Assembly: GCF_002002725.1 (NCBI RefSeq)
Contig: NZ_MUNW01000035.1
Span: forward strand, 62,001 to 126,000
DNA: 64,000 nucleotides
Source of the DNA: Sinorhizobium sp. A49
GTDB taxonomy: Bacteria > Pseudomonadota > Alphaproteobacteria > Rhizobiales > Rhizobiaceae
Direction: 5' to 3'
Shown here piece by piece: positions 54,431 through 63,161 of the stretch (positions are counted from its first letter, which is position 1; every line of letters starts with the position of its first letter). The notes under the pieces are model-generated. The model was given only the letters and a program-made list of their open reading frames with translations, had not been told where the DNA came from and searched no databases. Position numbers and translations under genes: made by a program.

Positions 54431-55572
54431 TGAACACCGTCACCACTGCCCCTGCACAGGCTGCCGCTCCACCGCGCGGCTGGCTATCACCGGTGAACAA
54501 ACGGCGATGGCAGAATTTCAAGGCGAACCGGCGCGGCTACTGGTCGCTCTGGATTTTCCTTCTGCTGTTCGTGCTCAGCATGTTTGCCGAATTCATTGCC
54601 AACGACCGGCCGATCATCGCCTCCTACAAGGGCGAGATCCTGTTTCCCGCGGTGGTCGATTATCCGGAAGAGAAGTTCGGCGGCTTCCTGGCCGAGACAG
54701 ACTTCCGCTCGGATTTCATCCGCGACGAGATCGAGGCCAACGGCTGGATGGTCTGGCCGCCGATCCGTTACTCCTACCAGACGGTCAACTCGAACATTCC
54801 GCATTCGGCACCGACAAGACCCTTCTGGCTGATGAGCAAGGACGAGCGTTGCTCGGCCTATCCGGAAGGTTCGGCCGACCGCAACTGCATCGCCGGCAAT
54901 CTCAACTGGCTCGGCACCGACGACCAGGCACGCGACGTGACGGCGCGCATGATCTACGGCTTCCGCATCTCGGTGCTGTTCGGACTGATTCTCACCATCG
55001 CCTCGGCTATCATCGGCGTGACGGCCGGCGCGGTGCAGGGCTATTTCGGCGGTTGGACCGACCTCCTGATGCAGCGCTTCATCGAGATCTGGTCGTCGAT
55101 GCCGGTGCTCTACATTCTCCTGATCATCGCCGCGATCCTGCCTCCGGGCTTCTTCATCCTGCTCGCCATCATGCTGCTCTTCTCGTGGGTCGGCTTCGTC
55201 GGCGTGGTGCGCGCCGAGTTCCTGCGGGCGCGCAACTTCGAATATGTGAATGCAGCCCGCGCGCTTGGCGTCGGCAACGGCACGATCATGTACCGGCACC
55301 TCTTGCCGAATGCGATGGTGGCAACGCTCACCTTCCTGCCGTTCATCCTGTCGGGCTCGATCACCACGCTGACCTCGCTCGACTTCCTCGGCTTCGGCAT
55401 GCCGCCTGGCTCACCTTCCCTTGGCGAAATGATCGCGCAGGGCAAATCCAACCTGCAGGCCCCCTGGCTCGGGCTGACGGCCTTCTGCGTGATGTCGTTG
55501 ATGCTGTCGCTGCTGATCTTCGTCGGCGAAGCGACCCGCGATGCCTTCGATCCGAGAAAGACATTCCGGTGA
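54430..55572 (+). CDS. yejE: Peptide/muropeptide ABC transporter permease YejE
   Basis: Second permease, OppC class, 380 aa. It shows the long N-terminal periplasmic insert of YejE (about residues 55-160, with QTVNSNIPHSAPTRPFWLM and GNLNWLGTDDQARDV). Five or six helices and the docking loop VNAARALGVGNGTIMYRHLLP follow. The ATG at 54430 has GGAGGGA six bases upstream and shares one base with the yejB stop; a GTG three bases earlier is also possible. It is followed by yejF with a four-base overlap. Confidence 0.94.
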   Translation: MNTVTTAPAQAAAPPRGWLSPVNKRRWQNFKANRRGYWSLWIFLLLFVLSMFAEFIANDRPIIASYKGEILFPAVVDYPEEKFGGFLAETDFRSDFIRDEIEANGWMVWPPIRYSYQTVNSNIPHSAPTRPFWLMSKDERCSAYPEGSADRNCIAGNLNWLGTDDQARDVTARMIYGFRISVLFGLILTIASAIIGVTAGAVQGYFGGWTDLLMQRFIEIWSSMPVLYILLIIAAILPPGFFILLAIMLLFSWVGFVGVVRAEFLRARNFEYVNAARALGVGNGTIMYRHLLPNAMVATLTFLPFILSGSITTLTSLDFLGFGMPPGSPSLGEMIAQGKSNLQAPWLGLTAFCVMSLMLSLLIFVGEATRDAFDPRKTFR

Positions 55573-57209
55573 GCGCAACGATGACCGACCCCATTCTCTC
55601 CGTCCGTGATCTGTCGGTCGCCTTCCACCAGGGCGGCAACACCTCGCTTGCGGTCGACAGCATTTCCTTCGACATCAAGCGCGGCGAAACGGTTGCGCTC
55701 GTCGGCGAGTCCGGCTCCGGCAAATCGGTGTCCGCCAACTCGATCCTGAAGCTGTTGCCCTACCCTTCCGCCAGCCATCCGGGCGGCGAAATCCACTTCA
55801 ACGGCAAGGACCTCCTGAAAGCGAGCGATGCGGAGTTGCGCCAGGTGCGCGGCAACGACATCACGATGATCTTCCAGGAGCCGATGACGTCGCTCAATCC
55901 GCTGCATCCGATCGAGCGACAGATCGGCGAGATCCTCGAGCTGCACCAGGGGCTCGAAGGCGCTGCCGCCCGCACGCGCATTCTCGAACTCCTGAACCAG
56001 GTCGGCATTCGCGAACCGGAGAAGAGGCTTGGCGCCTATCCGCACGAGCTTTCCGGCGGTCAGCGCCAGCGCGTGATGATTGCCATGGCTCTTGCCAACC
56101 GGCCGGAGCTGTTGATTGCCGACGAGCCGACGACGGCGCTCGACGTCACCGTGCAGGCGCAGATCCTTGAGCTGCTCAAGAAACTCAAGGACGAACACGG
56201 CATGTCGATGCTGTTTATCACCCATGACCTCGGCATCGTGCGCAAGATCGCCGACCGCGTCTGCGTGATGACCAAGGGCAAGATCGTCGAGACCGGACCG
56301 ACCGCCGAGATCTTTGCCAATCCGCAGCATGCCTATACCCGCCACCTGCTCGCCTCCGAGCCACGGGGCAACCCGCCACCGTCCGACGCCTCCAAGCCGA
56401 TAGTCATGGAAGCTGATGACGTGAAGGTGTGGTTTCCGATCAAGGCAGGGTTCCTGCGCAAGGTCGTCGACCATGTGAAGGCGGTCGATGGCATCGACCT
56501 CAAACTGCGCGCAGGCCAGACGCTCGGCGTCGTCGGCGAATCGGGCTCCGGCAAGACGACGCTGGGGCTGGCGCTGACGCGGTTGATCTCGTCCAAGGGG
56601 CGCATCGCCTTCGTCGGCAAGGACATCGCCGCCTATAGTTTCCGCGAAATGCGGCCGCTTCGAAACCGGATGCAGGTGGTGTTCCAGGACCCTTACGGTT
56701 CGCTCAGCCCACGCATGTCGGTTGCCGACATCATCGCCGAAGGGCTGAAGATCCACGAGAGCGCGCTTTCGGACGACGAGCGCGATGCCCGCGTTGCCGC
56801 CGCACTCGAGGAGGTGGGGCTCGATGCCGCCACCCGCTGGCGCTACCCGCACGAATTCTCCGGCGGCCAGCGCCAACGCGTCGCCATCGCGCGAGCGATG
56901 GTGCTGAAGCCGAAATTCGTGATGCTGGACGAGCCGACGTCAGCGCTCGACATGAGCGTTCAGGCGCAGGTGGTCGACCTGTTGCGCGACCTGCAGCACA
57001 AGCACGATCTCGCCTATCTCTTCATCAGCCATGACCTCAAAGTGGTGCGGGCGCTGGCCAACGAGATGATCGTCATGCGCATGGGCAAGGTCGTCGAGCA
57101 GGGCCCGGCGGAACGCATCTTCAATGCGCCGCAGGAAGATTACACCAAGGCCCTGATGGCCGCCGCCTTTAACCTCGAAGCCGTCAACCTCACCGCCATC
57201 CGCCAATAG
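55569..57209 (+). CDS. yejF: Peptide/muropeptide ABC transporter ATPase YejF (two nucleotide-binding domains)
   Basis: Cytosolic ATPase with two fused OppD/OppF-like domains, 546 aa. The first has [24 protein letters not shown] and [12 protein letters not shown]; the second has [24 protein letters not shown] and [12 protein letters not shown]. Starts: GTG at 55569, overlapping yejE by four bases, or ATG at 55581, which gives [15 protein letters not shown]. The frame is open much further upstream, but that part is inside yejE. This completes the YepA-YejBEF importer. Confidence 0.95.
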   Translation: MSATMTDPILSVRDLSVAFHQGGNTSLAVDSISFDIKRGETVALVGESGSGKSVSANSILKLLPYPSASHPGGEIHFNGKDLLKASDAELRQVRGNDITMIFQEPMTSLNPLHPIERQIGEILELHQGLEGAAARTRILELLNQVGIREPEKRLGAYPHELSGGQRQRVMIAMALANRPELLIADEPTTALDVTVQAQILELLKKLKDEHGMSMLFITHDLGIVRKIADRVCVMTKGKIVETGPTAEIFANPQHAYTRHLLASEPRGNPPPSDASKPIVMEADDVKVWFPIKAGFLRKVVDHVKAVDGIDLKLRAGQTLGVVGESGSGKTTLGLALTRLISSKGRIAFVGKDIAAYSFREMRPLRNRMQVVFQDPYGSLSPRMSVADIIAEGLKIHESALSDDERDARVAAALEEVGLDAATRWRYPHEFSGGQRQRVAIARAMVLKPKFVMLDEPTSALDMSVQAQVVDLLRDLQHKHDLAYLFISHDLKVVRALANEMIVMRMGKVVEQGPAERIFNAPQEDYTKALMAAAFNLEAVNLTAIRQ

Positions 57210-57219
57210 AGTTGTCGCA

Positions 57220-58179
57220 ATGTCCGCCAAAAGCCCCGTCATCGTCGATCTGAAGTTCATCCCGGAAGAGGTGGAAGTTGCCCTGAAGGGCGCCTTCCCG
57301 GATCGCGAGGTGATCAACCGCGCCGACGCCATCCATGACAATCGCGACCTCGCCGGCATCGACTATGCGGTGGTGTGGAAATCGGCACCGGACCTCTTCG
57401 ACAGGGCGCCCGATCTCAAGGTTGTTTTCTCCGGCGGCGCCGGCGTCGACCATGTGCTGACGTTGCCGGGGTTGCCGGAGGTGCCGCTTGTTCGTTTCGT
57501 CGATCGCAGCCTGACGACCCGCATGAGCGAATGGGTGGTGATGCAGTGCCTGATGCATCTGCGCCAGCACCGGTCCTATGAAGCGTTTGCCGAAAAGCGG
57601 GAATGGCAGGATCTCTCCCAACCTGAAGCAGCGGATGTCACCGTCGGCATCATGGGCATGGGCGTGCTCGGCCAGGATGCGGCCCGCAAGCTTTCGGTCA
57701 TGGGCTTCAACGTGATCGGCTGGTCGCGCAGCAAGAAGGCGGTCGATGGCATCGAGACCTATGGAGGCGACGAACTGGACGCCTTCCTGGCGCGCACCGA
57801 TTTCCTGGTCGGCCTGCTGCCACTGACGCCTGAGACCAAGGGAATCTTCAATACCGGGCATTTTGCCAAGCTGAGTCGCAACGGCCCCTTTGGCGCCGCG
57901 GTCTTCATCAACGGCGGCCGCGGCGGCAGCCAGAACGAAGCCGATATCCTGAGTTCACTCGATGCGGGGATTCTCCACGCGGCCTCCCTCGATGTCTTCG
58001 AGCAGGAGCCGCTTTCGCCGGACAGTCGTTTCTGGCAGATGCCGAATGTCTATGTGACGCCGCATGTCGCCGCATCCTCGGACGTCAAGGCGCTGTTCCG
58101 CCACGTCGAACAGCAGATCGCCCGCCTCGAAAGCGGGCAACCGCTGCAGCATGTCGTCGATAAATTAGCCGGCTATTGA
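57220..58179 (+). CDS. D-2-hydroxyacid dehydrogenase (GhrA-like)
   Basis: NAD(P)-dependent 2-oxoacid reductase, 319 aa. The nucleotide fold has VGIMGMGVLGQDAARKL. Catalytic positions are the Arg in INGGRGGSQNEA, Glu in LDVFEQEPL and His in VTPHVAASS. It begins 10 bp after yejF, so it is probably the last gene of that operon. Best known relatives reduce glyoxylate and hydroxypyruvate. A role with a hydroxyacid released by muropeptide breakdown, such as D-lactate, is speculative. It is convergent with the NlpC/P60 gene, 12 bp apart. Confidence 0.88.
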   Translation: MSAKSPVIVDLKFIPEEVEVALKGAFPDREVINRADAIHDNRDLAGIDYAVVWKSAPDLFDRAPDLKVVFSGGAGVDHVLTLPGLPEVPLVRFVDRSLTTRMSEWVVMQCLMHLRQHRSYEAFAEKREWQDLSQPEAADVTVGIMGMGVLGQDAARKLSVMGFNVIGWSRSKKAVDGIETYGGDELDAFLARTDFLVGLLPLTPETKGIFNTGHFAKLSRNGPFGAAVFINGGRGGSQNEADILSSLDAGILHAASLDVFEQEPLSPDSRFWQMPNVYVTPHVAASSDVKALFRHVEQQIARLESGQPLQHVVDKLAGY

Positions 58180-58191
58180 GCCTTTGAATTA

Positions 58192-59046
58192 TCAGGGGCG
58201 GCGATAGCCCGTCGGCTGATCGTAGAGCCAGCCAATGCGCTTGATCGAGGCTTCCAGGCCTTCGCGCGCAACGGTCATCGTATGGCCATTGGCGTGGATC
58301 AGCGTCTCGTCGTCTTCCATCAGTGCGACATGTCCCTTCCAGAAGACGAGGTCACCGCGCTTCAGCTCTTCACGCGCAATCGGCGTTCCCAAGCCAGCCG
58401 CCTGCATGTCGGAATCGCGCGGTGCAAGCTTGCCGACCATCATCATCGACAGTTGCACCAGGCCGGAACAATCGATGCCGAAACCGGACCGTCCACCCCA
58501 GAGATAGGGGGTTTCGACGAAGCGGGCGGCGACCGAGACATAGTCTCCCGCAACGACGCTACCGACCTCGACGCAATGATTGGCGATCACCGCCTGGCCG
58601 CCGTCGAGCAGGAAGTAACGGGTGCCGCGGGTCTCGCGCTCGTCGACGACGGTCAGGCGGCTGCCCATCGACAACGGATAGACGGTCGGAAAGCGCAGGT
58701 CATGACCGGAGTAAACGAAAGTGCGCGGTGCCGAGACGATATGCGTCGGGCTTTTGACCACGGGTGCCAGGCAATATTCCGGAAGGTAGCCGACATAGCC
58801 GTCGAGATCGGCCTTCACCCAGCACCAGCTCTCGTTGGTATCGAGCACGCGAACCGATTCGCCGAGCAGCAGTTCGGTATCGCTGCCGCAGGCAAGATCG
58901 GGCTTTGCCCTGAGCGGGGTCACTGGCACCGAGACACGGGCAACGCTTCCCTCCACATAGCGCTCGGCGTCGACGACACCGCGAAGGCGGCTTTCTGCGA
59001 GGTCGGCTCGATAGGCATTCAGGCGGCGATCGGGAAGTGTCGACAT
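58192..59046 (-). CDS. NlpC/P60 cysteine peptidase with SH3-like domains, no signal peptide
   Basis: Probable gamma-D-glutamyl-L-diamino-acid endopeptidase, 284 aa. Two SH3-like beta-barrels (about 35-100 and 100-170) precede the NlpC/P60 domain with catalytic Cys193 (GIDCSGLVQ), His239 (KGHVALM) and a third residue His251 (LIHANG). The layout resembles YkfC-type muropeptide recycling enzymes. No signal peptide or membrane helix is seen, so it should act in the cytosol on imported stem peptides. A MarR gene ends six bases upstream on the same strand, so they are cotranscribed. Confidence 0.88.
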   Translation of the reverse strand: MSTLPDRRLNAYRADLAESRLRGVVDAERYVEGSVARVSVPVTPLRAKPDLACGSDTELLLGESVRVLDTNESWCWVKADLDGYVGYLPEYCLAPVVKSPTHIVSAPRTFVYSGHDLRFPTVYPLSMGSRLTVVDERETRGTRYFLLDGGQAVIANHCVEVGSVVAGDYVSVAARFVETPYLWGGRSGFGIDCSGLVQLSMMMVGKLAPRDSDMQAAGLGTPIAREELKRGDLVFWKGHVALMEDDETLIHANGHTMTVAREGLEASIKRIGWLYDQPTGYRRP

Positions 59047-59052
59047 GTCAAC

Positions 59053-59430
59053 TCACTTAGGCTGTTTGCGGCCCTGATCAATGATCAGATCGCCGAATTT
59101 TTCAAGATAAAGAGCACCGTCAACTGTCCTTTTGATGACGACATTGCGTCTATCGCGGTCATCGCGGACGCGATCGACGAGGCCGAGGGCACCCATGGTA
59201 TCGAGCGCGCGCGTGATGACCGGCTTGGTGACGCCAAGCGTCGCGGCAAGGCCACGAACCGTGTGCGGCGGTGGCACAAGATAGATCTGCAGAAGGATCG
59301 CCATCTGGCGCAGCGTCAGATCTCGACCATCGACCCGAACCTGTTCCAGCGAAACGGTGTGCCAGAGCCCAAGGGCCTGGGAGGGCGTAAGCTCGACCGG
59401 CAATGGCAACTCCTGCACAGCCGCATGCAC
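59053..59430 (-). CDS. MarR-family transcriptional regulator, first gene of the NlpC/P60 operon
   Basis: Short winged-helix regulator, 125 aa. The DNA-binding part includes LTLRQMAILLQIYL, HTVRGLAATLGVTKPVITRAL and the wing DDRDRRNVVI, in MarR order. Being six bases from the peptidase gene, it may control that operon and perhaps the convergent yej operon, in response to muropeptides or peptides. This is inference. The 177 bp upstream, down to the aminopeptidase stop, hold no gene and presumably its promoter. Confidence 0.83.
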   Translation of the reverse strand: MHAAVQELPLPVELTPSQALGLWHTVSLEQVRVDGRDLTLRQMAILLQIYLVPPPHTVRGLAATLGVTKPVITRALDTMGALGLVDRVRDDRDRRNVVIKRTVDGALYLEKFGDLIIDQGRKQPK

Positions 59431-59607
59431 CTCAGACCGGATTCGGCTCGGGGAATCATGCGGACAGTCAAAGGGCTACAGCGACCACTGCGCTTCTAAT
59501 GGGCGCCTGATGCTGCGGTGGTCTGCAACCATAGCCGCGGACCGTTACGCAAGCGTTTCTTTTTTGGCGACCGGCGCATGTCAGCGTCGGTCGCCAGCCT
59601 TCGCGTG

Positions 59608-60999
59608 TTACTTGGCGATCTGCCGGATGTGCTGGTAGAGCGCGCGAATAGCCTGGGCCTCGCCGCCAACCGGCGAATGCGGCCGCTCGGACTGCGCCCA
59701 TCCGAAGATATCGAAATGCACCCAGCTCTTGGTATTGGTGACGAAGCGCTTGAGGAACAGCGCGGCGGTGATCGATCCCGCCATGCCACCCGAAGGCGCA
59801 TTCGTCAGATCGGCAATGCGCGCGGAGACATCCTTGTCGTAGCCCATGTGCAAGGGCATGCGCCACATCGGATCGTCGACGCTGAGGCTCGCCTCGGACA
59901 GATCGTGCGCCAGCTCCGCGTCGTCGGTGAAGAACGGCGGCAGGTCGGGACCGAGCGCGACGCGGGCGGCACCGGTCAGCGTTGCCATGTCGACGAGAAG
60001 ATCGTTCTTTTCCTCGTCGGCATAGGCGAGCGCATCGGCAAGAATGAGCCGGCCTTCGGCATCGGTGTTGTCGATCTGCACCGTCAGACCCTTGCGGCTG
60101 CGATAGATGTCGCCAGGCCGGAAGGCATTGGCAGAAATCGAGTTTTCAACGACGGGGATGATGACGCGCAGGTCGACCTTGAGCTTTGCATCCATGATCA
60201 TCAGCGCGAGGCCCATGACATTGGCGGCACCACCCATGTCCTTCTTCATCAGAAGCATCGAGGAAGCGGGCTTGATGTCGAGGCCACCGGTGTCGAAGCA
60301 GACACCCTTGCCGACCAGCGTCACCTTCTTGTGGCCCTTCTTGCCCCAGCGCAGCTCGAGAAGACGTGGCGCTTCGGCGCTCGCCCGGCCGACGGTGTGC
60401 ACGAGCGGGAAATTCTGCGTCAGAAGAGCCTCGCCCGATATCACCGAGACATCAGCCTTGTAGTGCGCCGCAAGCGCGCGGAATGCCGCTTCCAAGGCCT
60501 CTGCGCCCATGTCGTTGGTTGGGGTGTTGATGAGGTCGCGGGCAAGAAAGACGCCGGCGAGCTGGCGCTTGATGTCGGTCGCATCTGCATCGCCCGGGAT
60601 CAGCAAGGTCGGCGGCTCGCCCTTGGCCGACTTGTAGCGCTCGAAGCGATAGGAACCGAGGCCATAACCGAGCGCCAGCCGGTTCGCCGTCAGCGGCGCC
60701 GTTTCGATGTGCCACTTGCCGGCGGGCAGAGTGCGCGCCAGCTTGCCGGTCAGGAACGGTGCCTCGGACGGGTTGCTGCCCAGACCGAAGAGCGCGCCGC
60801 CGAGATGGCCATCGGAAGACGGGATCAGCAGCACGGCCCCCGATTCGGCCCTGAAGCCGGCCTTGCGGGCCCAATCAAGCGCGATCGGATCGATGGCTCC
60901 CGTTTCGATATGCGCCGGCGTGACCGCAAAGATCGGCAACGTCTTGCCTGCGCTGGTGTTGAACGGCGACGGCCGTTCGATGAACTGATAGGGGGCCAT
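59608..60999 (-). CDS. M17 family leucyl aminopeptidase
   Basis: Cytosolic di-metal aminopeptidase, 463 aa, of the PepA/PepB group. Metal-binding and catalytic residues are intact: Lys231 and Asp236 in GKGVCFDTGGLDIKP, Asp254 in KKDMGG, and NTDAEGRL at 311-318 with catalytic Arg317. It removes N-terminal residues from short peptides, possibly including stem peptides released by the neighbouring NlpC/P60 enzyme. Single gene, divergent from tadD. Confidence 0.94.
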   Translation of the reverse strand: MAPYQFIERPSPFNTSAGKTLPIFAVTPAHIETGAIDPIALDWARKAGFRAESGAVLLIPSSDGHLGGALFGLGSNPSEAPFLTGKLARTLPAGKWHIETAPLTANRLALGYGLGSYRFERYKSAKGEPPTLLIPGDADATDIKRQLAGVFLARDLINTPTNDMGAEALEAAFRALAAHYKADVSVISGEALLTQNFPLVHTVGRASAEAPRLLELRWGKKGHKKVTLVGKGVCFDTGGLDIKPASSMLLMKKDMGGAANVMGLALMIMDAKLKVDLRVIIPVVENSISANAFRPGDIYRSRKGLTVQIDNTDAEGRLILADALAYADEEKNDLLVDMATLTGAARVALGPDLPPFFTDDAELAHDLSEASLSVDDPMWRMPLHMGYDKDVSARIADLTNAPSGGMAGSITAALFLKRFVTNTKSWVHFDIFGWAQSERPHSPVGGEAQAIRALYQHIRQIAK

Positions 61000-61034
61000 G
61001 GAAGTCCTCGGCTGACAGAGATGGATTCGCGCAA

Positions 61035-61059
61035 TTAACGCTCTGTTAGGGTTAACAGA
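61035..61059. promoter_or_regulatory. Palindrome and CtrA-like site in the aminopeptidase/tadD control region
   Basis: TTAA at 61035-61038, seven bases, TTAG at 61046-61049: one mismatch from the CtrA consensus TTAA-N7-TTAA. Overlapping it is a perfect dyad TCTGTTA, GGGT, TAACAGA (61042-61059). It lies about 75-100 bp before the tadD start. CtrA control of pilus genes is known in Caulobacter, so it is worth noting, but a single near-match is weak evidence. Confidence 0.35.
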
Positions 61060-61133
61060 TTATTGCTGGAGTGAAAGTTGCGCCGATGTTGTTTGGAGTT
61101 CTGGTGCGCGAATGCATGCTGGGGACACCGCCG

Positions 61134-61958
61134 ATGGCCAAACACAACACGATCTCATCCCGAAATGTCACCCGTCTCATACAAGGCGCCGCGATCGCGA
61201 TCGTCGCCCTGTCTGTCGCCGGTTGCGCCAACCAGCCGAAGAAGGAACTGACGACCGGTTCCATCTCGCGCACGTCGAAGCCCGTCCAGACAATGACCGC
61301 ATCGGAGCTGTCGCAGGCGGCCGAAAGCATCGGCCAGGCCTATGAGAAGAACCCCAGGGATCGCGAGGCGGGGCTGAATTACGCCAACCTCCTGCGTATG
61401 ACAGGACGTAACGAACAGGCACTCGCCGTCATGCAGCAGGTCGCGATCAACCATCCGCAGGACCGCGAAGTTCTCGGCGCCTACGGCAAGGCGCAGGCAG
61501 CCGCAGGCCAGCTGGAACAGGCATTGAACACGATCAGCCGCGCCCAGACACCGGACCGGCCGGACTGGAAGCTGAAATCGGCAGAAGGCGCAATCCTCGA
61601 CCAGCTCGGCCGATCTCAGGAGGCACGCCTGCGCTACCGCGAGGCGCTGGAACTCAAGCCGAACGAGCCGTCCGTGCTTTCCAACCTCGGCATGTCCTAT
61701 CTTCTGACCAAGGACCTGCGCACGGCCGAAACCTATTTGAAATCGGCAACGGGCCAACCGGGCGCCGACAGCAGCGTACGGCAGAACCTGGCGCTCGCCG
61801 TGGGCCTGCAGGGTCGCTTCCAAGAGGCCGAAACGATCGCCCGCCAGGAATTGTCCGGCGAGCAGGCCGAGGCAAATGTGACGTATCTGCGCTCGATGCT
61901 GTCACAGCAGGGCGCATGGAAGCAGCTTGCCAAGGCGGACGACGCGAACGCCAACTAA
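61134..61958 (+). CDS. tadD: TadD-type TPR lipoprotein (pilus assembly)
   Basis: Outer-membrane-associated lipoprotein, 274 aa. The signal ends in a lipobox (SVAGC), followed by about four TPR-like helical repeats, such as REAGLNYANLLRMTGRNEQAL and EPSVLSNLGMSYLLTKDLRTA. TadD acts as a pilotin or assembly factor for the Flp/Tad secretion channel. The ATG at 61134 has GGGGA about nine bases upstream and gives the proper lipoprotein signal; other in-frame starts reach back to 61071. It converges on tadC, with a good terminator between. Confidence 0.85.
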   Translation: MAKHNTISSRNVTRLIQGAAIAIVALSVAGCANQPKKELTTGSISRTSKPVQTMTASELSQAAESIGQAYEKNPRDREAGLNYANLLRMTGRNEQALAVMQQVAINHPQDREVLGAYGKAQAAAGQLEQALNTISRAQTPDRPDWKLKSAEGAILDQLGRSQEARLRYREALELKPNEPSVLSNLGMSYLLTKDLRTAETYLKSATGQPGADSSVRQNLALAVGLQGRFQEAETIARQELSGEQAEANVTYLRSMLSQQGAWKQLAKADDANAN

Positions 61959-62049
61959 ACGGCGTTACGGTCGCGGCGCACGCCGACGACATAACGGTGG
62001 TGGGCGCGATCACGCCGACGTCAGATATCCTTGTTTGCAGATACACGAG

Positions 62050-62090
62050 ATGCCCCGTGAGCGCGGAACACCACGCACTCGGGGCATTTT
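62050..62090 (+). terminator. Intrinsic terminator of tadD
   Basis: Stem ATGCCCCG/CGGGGCAT (8 bp, perfect) with a 22-base structured loop, followed by TTTT. It lies 92 bp after the tadD stop. Confidence 0.75.
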
Positions 62091-62100
62091 AGCAATGTGA

Positions 62101-62157
62101 GCCTGCTGCATAATCTGTCGCTGAAATTGATTCCGACTTCGTTACGAACACATGCCG
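62101..62157 (+). repeat. RIME-like palindromic repeat, copy 6 (right half)
   Basis: GCTGCATAATCTGTCGCTG, AAATTGATTCCGACTT and ACACATGCC. It aligns block by block with the copy at 17149. It ends ten bases before the tadC stop and fills most of the tadD-tadC gap with the terminator. Confidence 0.55.
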
Positions 62158-62165
62158 GATCGGGA

Positions 62166-63152
62166 TCAGAAGCGATCGGCGACCTGGATGCCGGCCGGAC
62201 CGAGGATGACGGCGACGAGAACCGGCAGGAAGAACAGGATCATCGGCACGGTGAGCTTCGGCGGCAAGGCGGCCGCCTTCTTTTCCGCCGCGTTCATGCG
62301 CTGGTCGCGGCTTTCCTGCGCCAACACGCGCAGCGCCTGCGCGATCGGCGTTCCATAGCGATCCGCCTGGATCAGCGCCTGTACCACCGACTTGACGTCA
62401 TCAAGGCCTGTGCGTTGCCCAAGGTTTTCAAGCGCTATACGACGCTCGGGCAGAAACGATAGCTCAGCCGTCGTCAGCACCAGTTCCTCCGCCAGGGCCG
62501 GCGACTGGGAGGCGATTTCGTCGGCGACGCGCCGCATGCCGAGCTCCATCGACACGCCGGATTCTACGCAGATCAAGAGGAGATCGAGCGCATCCGGCCA
62601 GGCGCGGCGGATGGAATGCTGTCGCTTGGAGATGGCGTTGGCGACAAAGATGTTCGGCGCATAGAAGCCGACATAGGCAAATCCGATGGCGAATGCAAAC
62701 CGCATCATGAAAGGCTTCTCGGCGAAATTGCCGAGCACGAAAATGTAAACGATCGCGATGACCAGAAACAGGAACGGAAGGCAGAACCGCGCGAAAAGGA
62801 ACGTGTTGAGCGCATTCTGCGAGCGATAGCCGGCAGTCTTGAGACGGTTGACGGTATTGTCGTCGACCAGGGCCTTGCGCAGATTCAGCCGCTCGACGAC
62901 CTGGCGAACGGACGTGTTGTTCTGCCCGCGCAAACTGGCCTTGCCGTTCGAGACCTCCGTGGCGAGGCGGGCGCGTTCCCGCGCGCGTATCTGCTCACGC
63001 TCGGTGGCCACTGATTTCATCCGCTTGCCGAGATCTCCGCGCTCGAAGAATGGCACCACCAGCGAATAGAAAGTCGCCAGTACTGCAAACGAAACCAGAA
63101 CGGCAAGGATGATGTTGGGATCCGTGAACGTCTTGACCAATCCTTCGCCCAT
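62166..63152 (-). CDS. tadC: TadC, type II/IV secretion F-domain membrane protein
   Basis: Inner-membrane platform protein of the Flp/Tad pilus machine, 328 aa. It has an N-terminal helix, a cytosolic stretch rich in Arg and Glu, two central helices and a final helix (MILFFLPVLVAVILGPAGI). The T2SSF core includes WPDALDLLLICVESGVSMELGMRR. GAGGAAAA lies four bases before the ATG and overlaps the tadB stop region. It works with TadB and the CpaF/TadA ATPase, expected to the right. Confidence 0.92.
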   Translation of the reverse strand: MGEGLVKTFTDPNIILAVLVSFAVLATFYSLVVPFFERGDLGKRMKSVATEREQIRARERARLATEVSNGKASLRGQNNTSVRQVVERLNLRKALVDDNTVNRLKTAGYRSQNALNTFLFARFCLPFLFLVIAIVYIFVLGNFAEKPFMMRFAFAIGFAYVGFYAPNIFVANAISKRQHSIRRAWPDALDLLLICVESGVSMELGMRRVADEIASQSPALAEELVLTTAELSFLPERRIALENLGQRTGLDDVKSVVQALIQADRYGTPIAQALRVLAQESRDQRMNAAEKKAAALPPKLTVPMILFFLPVLVAVILGPAGIQVADRF

Positions 63153-63161
63153 AATTTTTCC

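Noticed and set aside
54507-57209. A 900-codon frame suggesting an extended YejF
   Set aside because: The first 350 codons are an alternate reading of yejE. True YejF begins at 55569 or 55581 and has the standard two-domain length.
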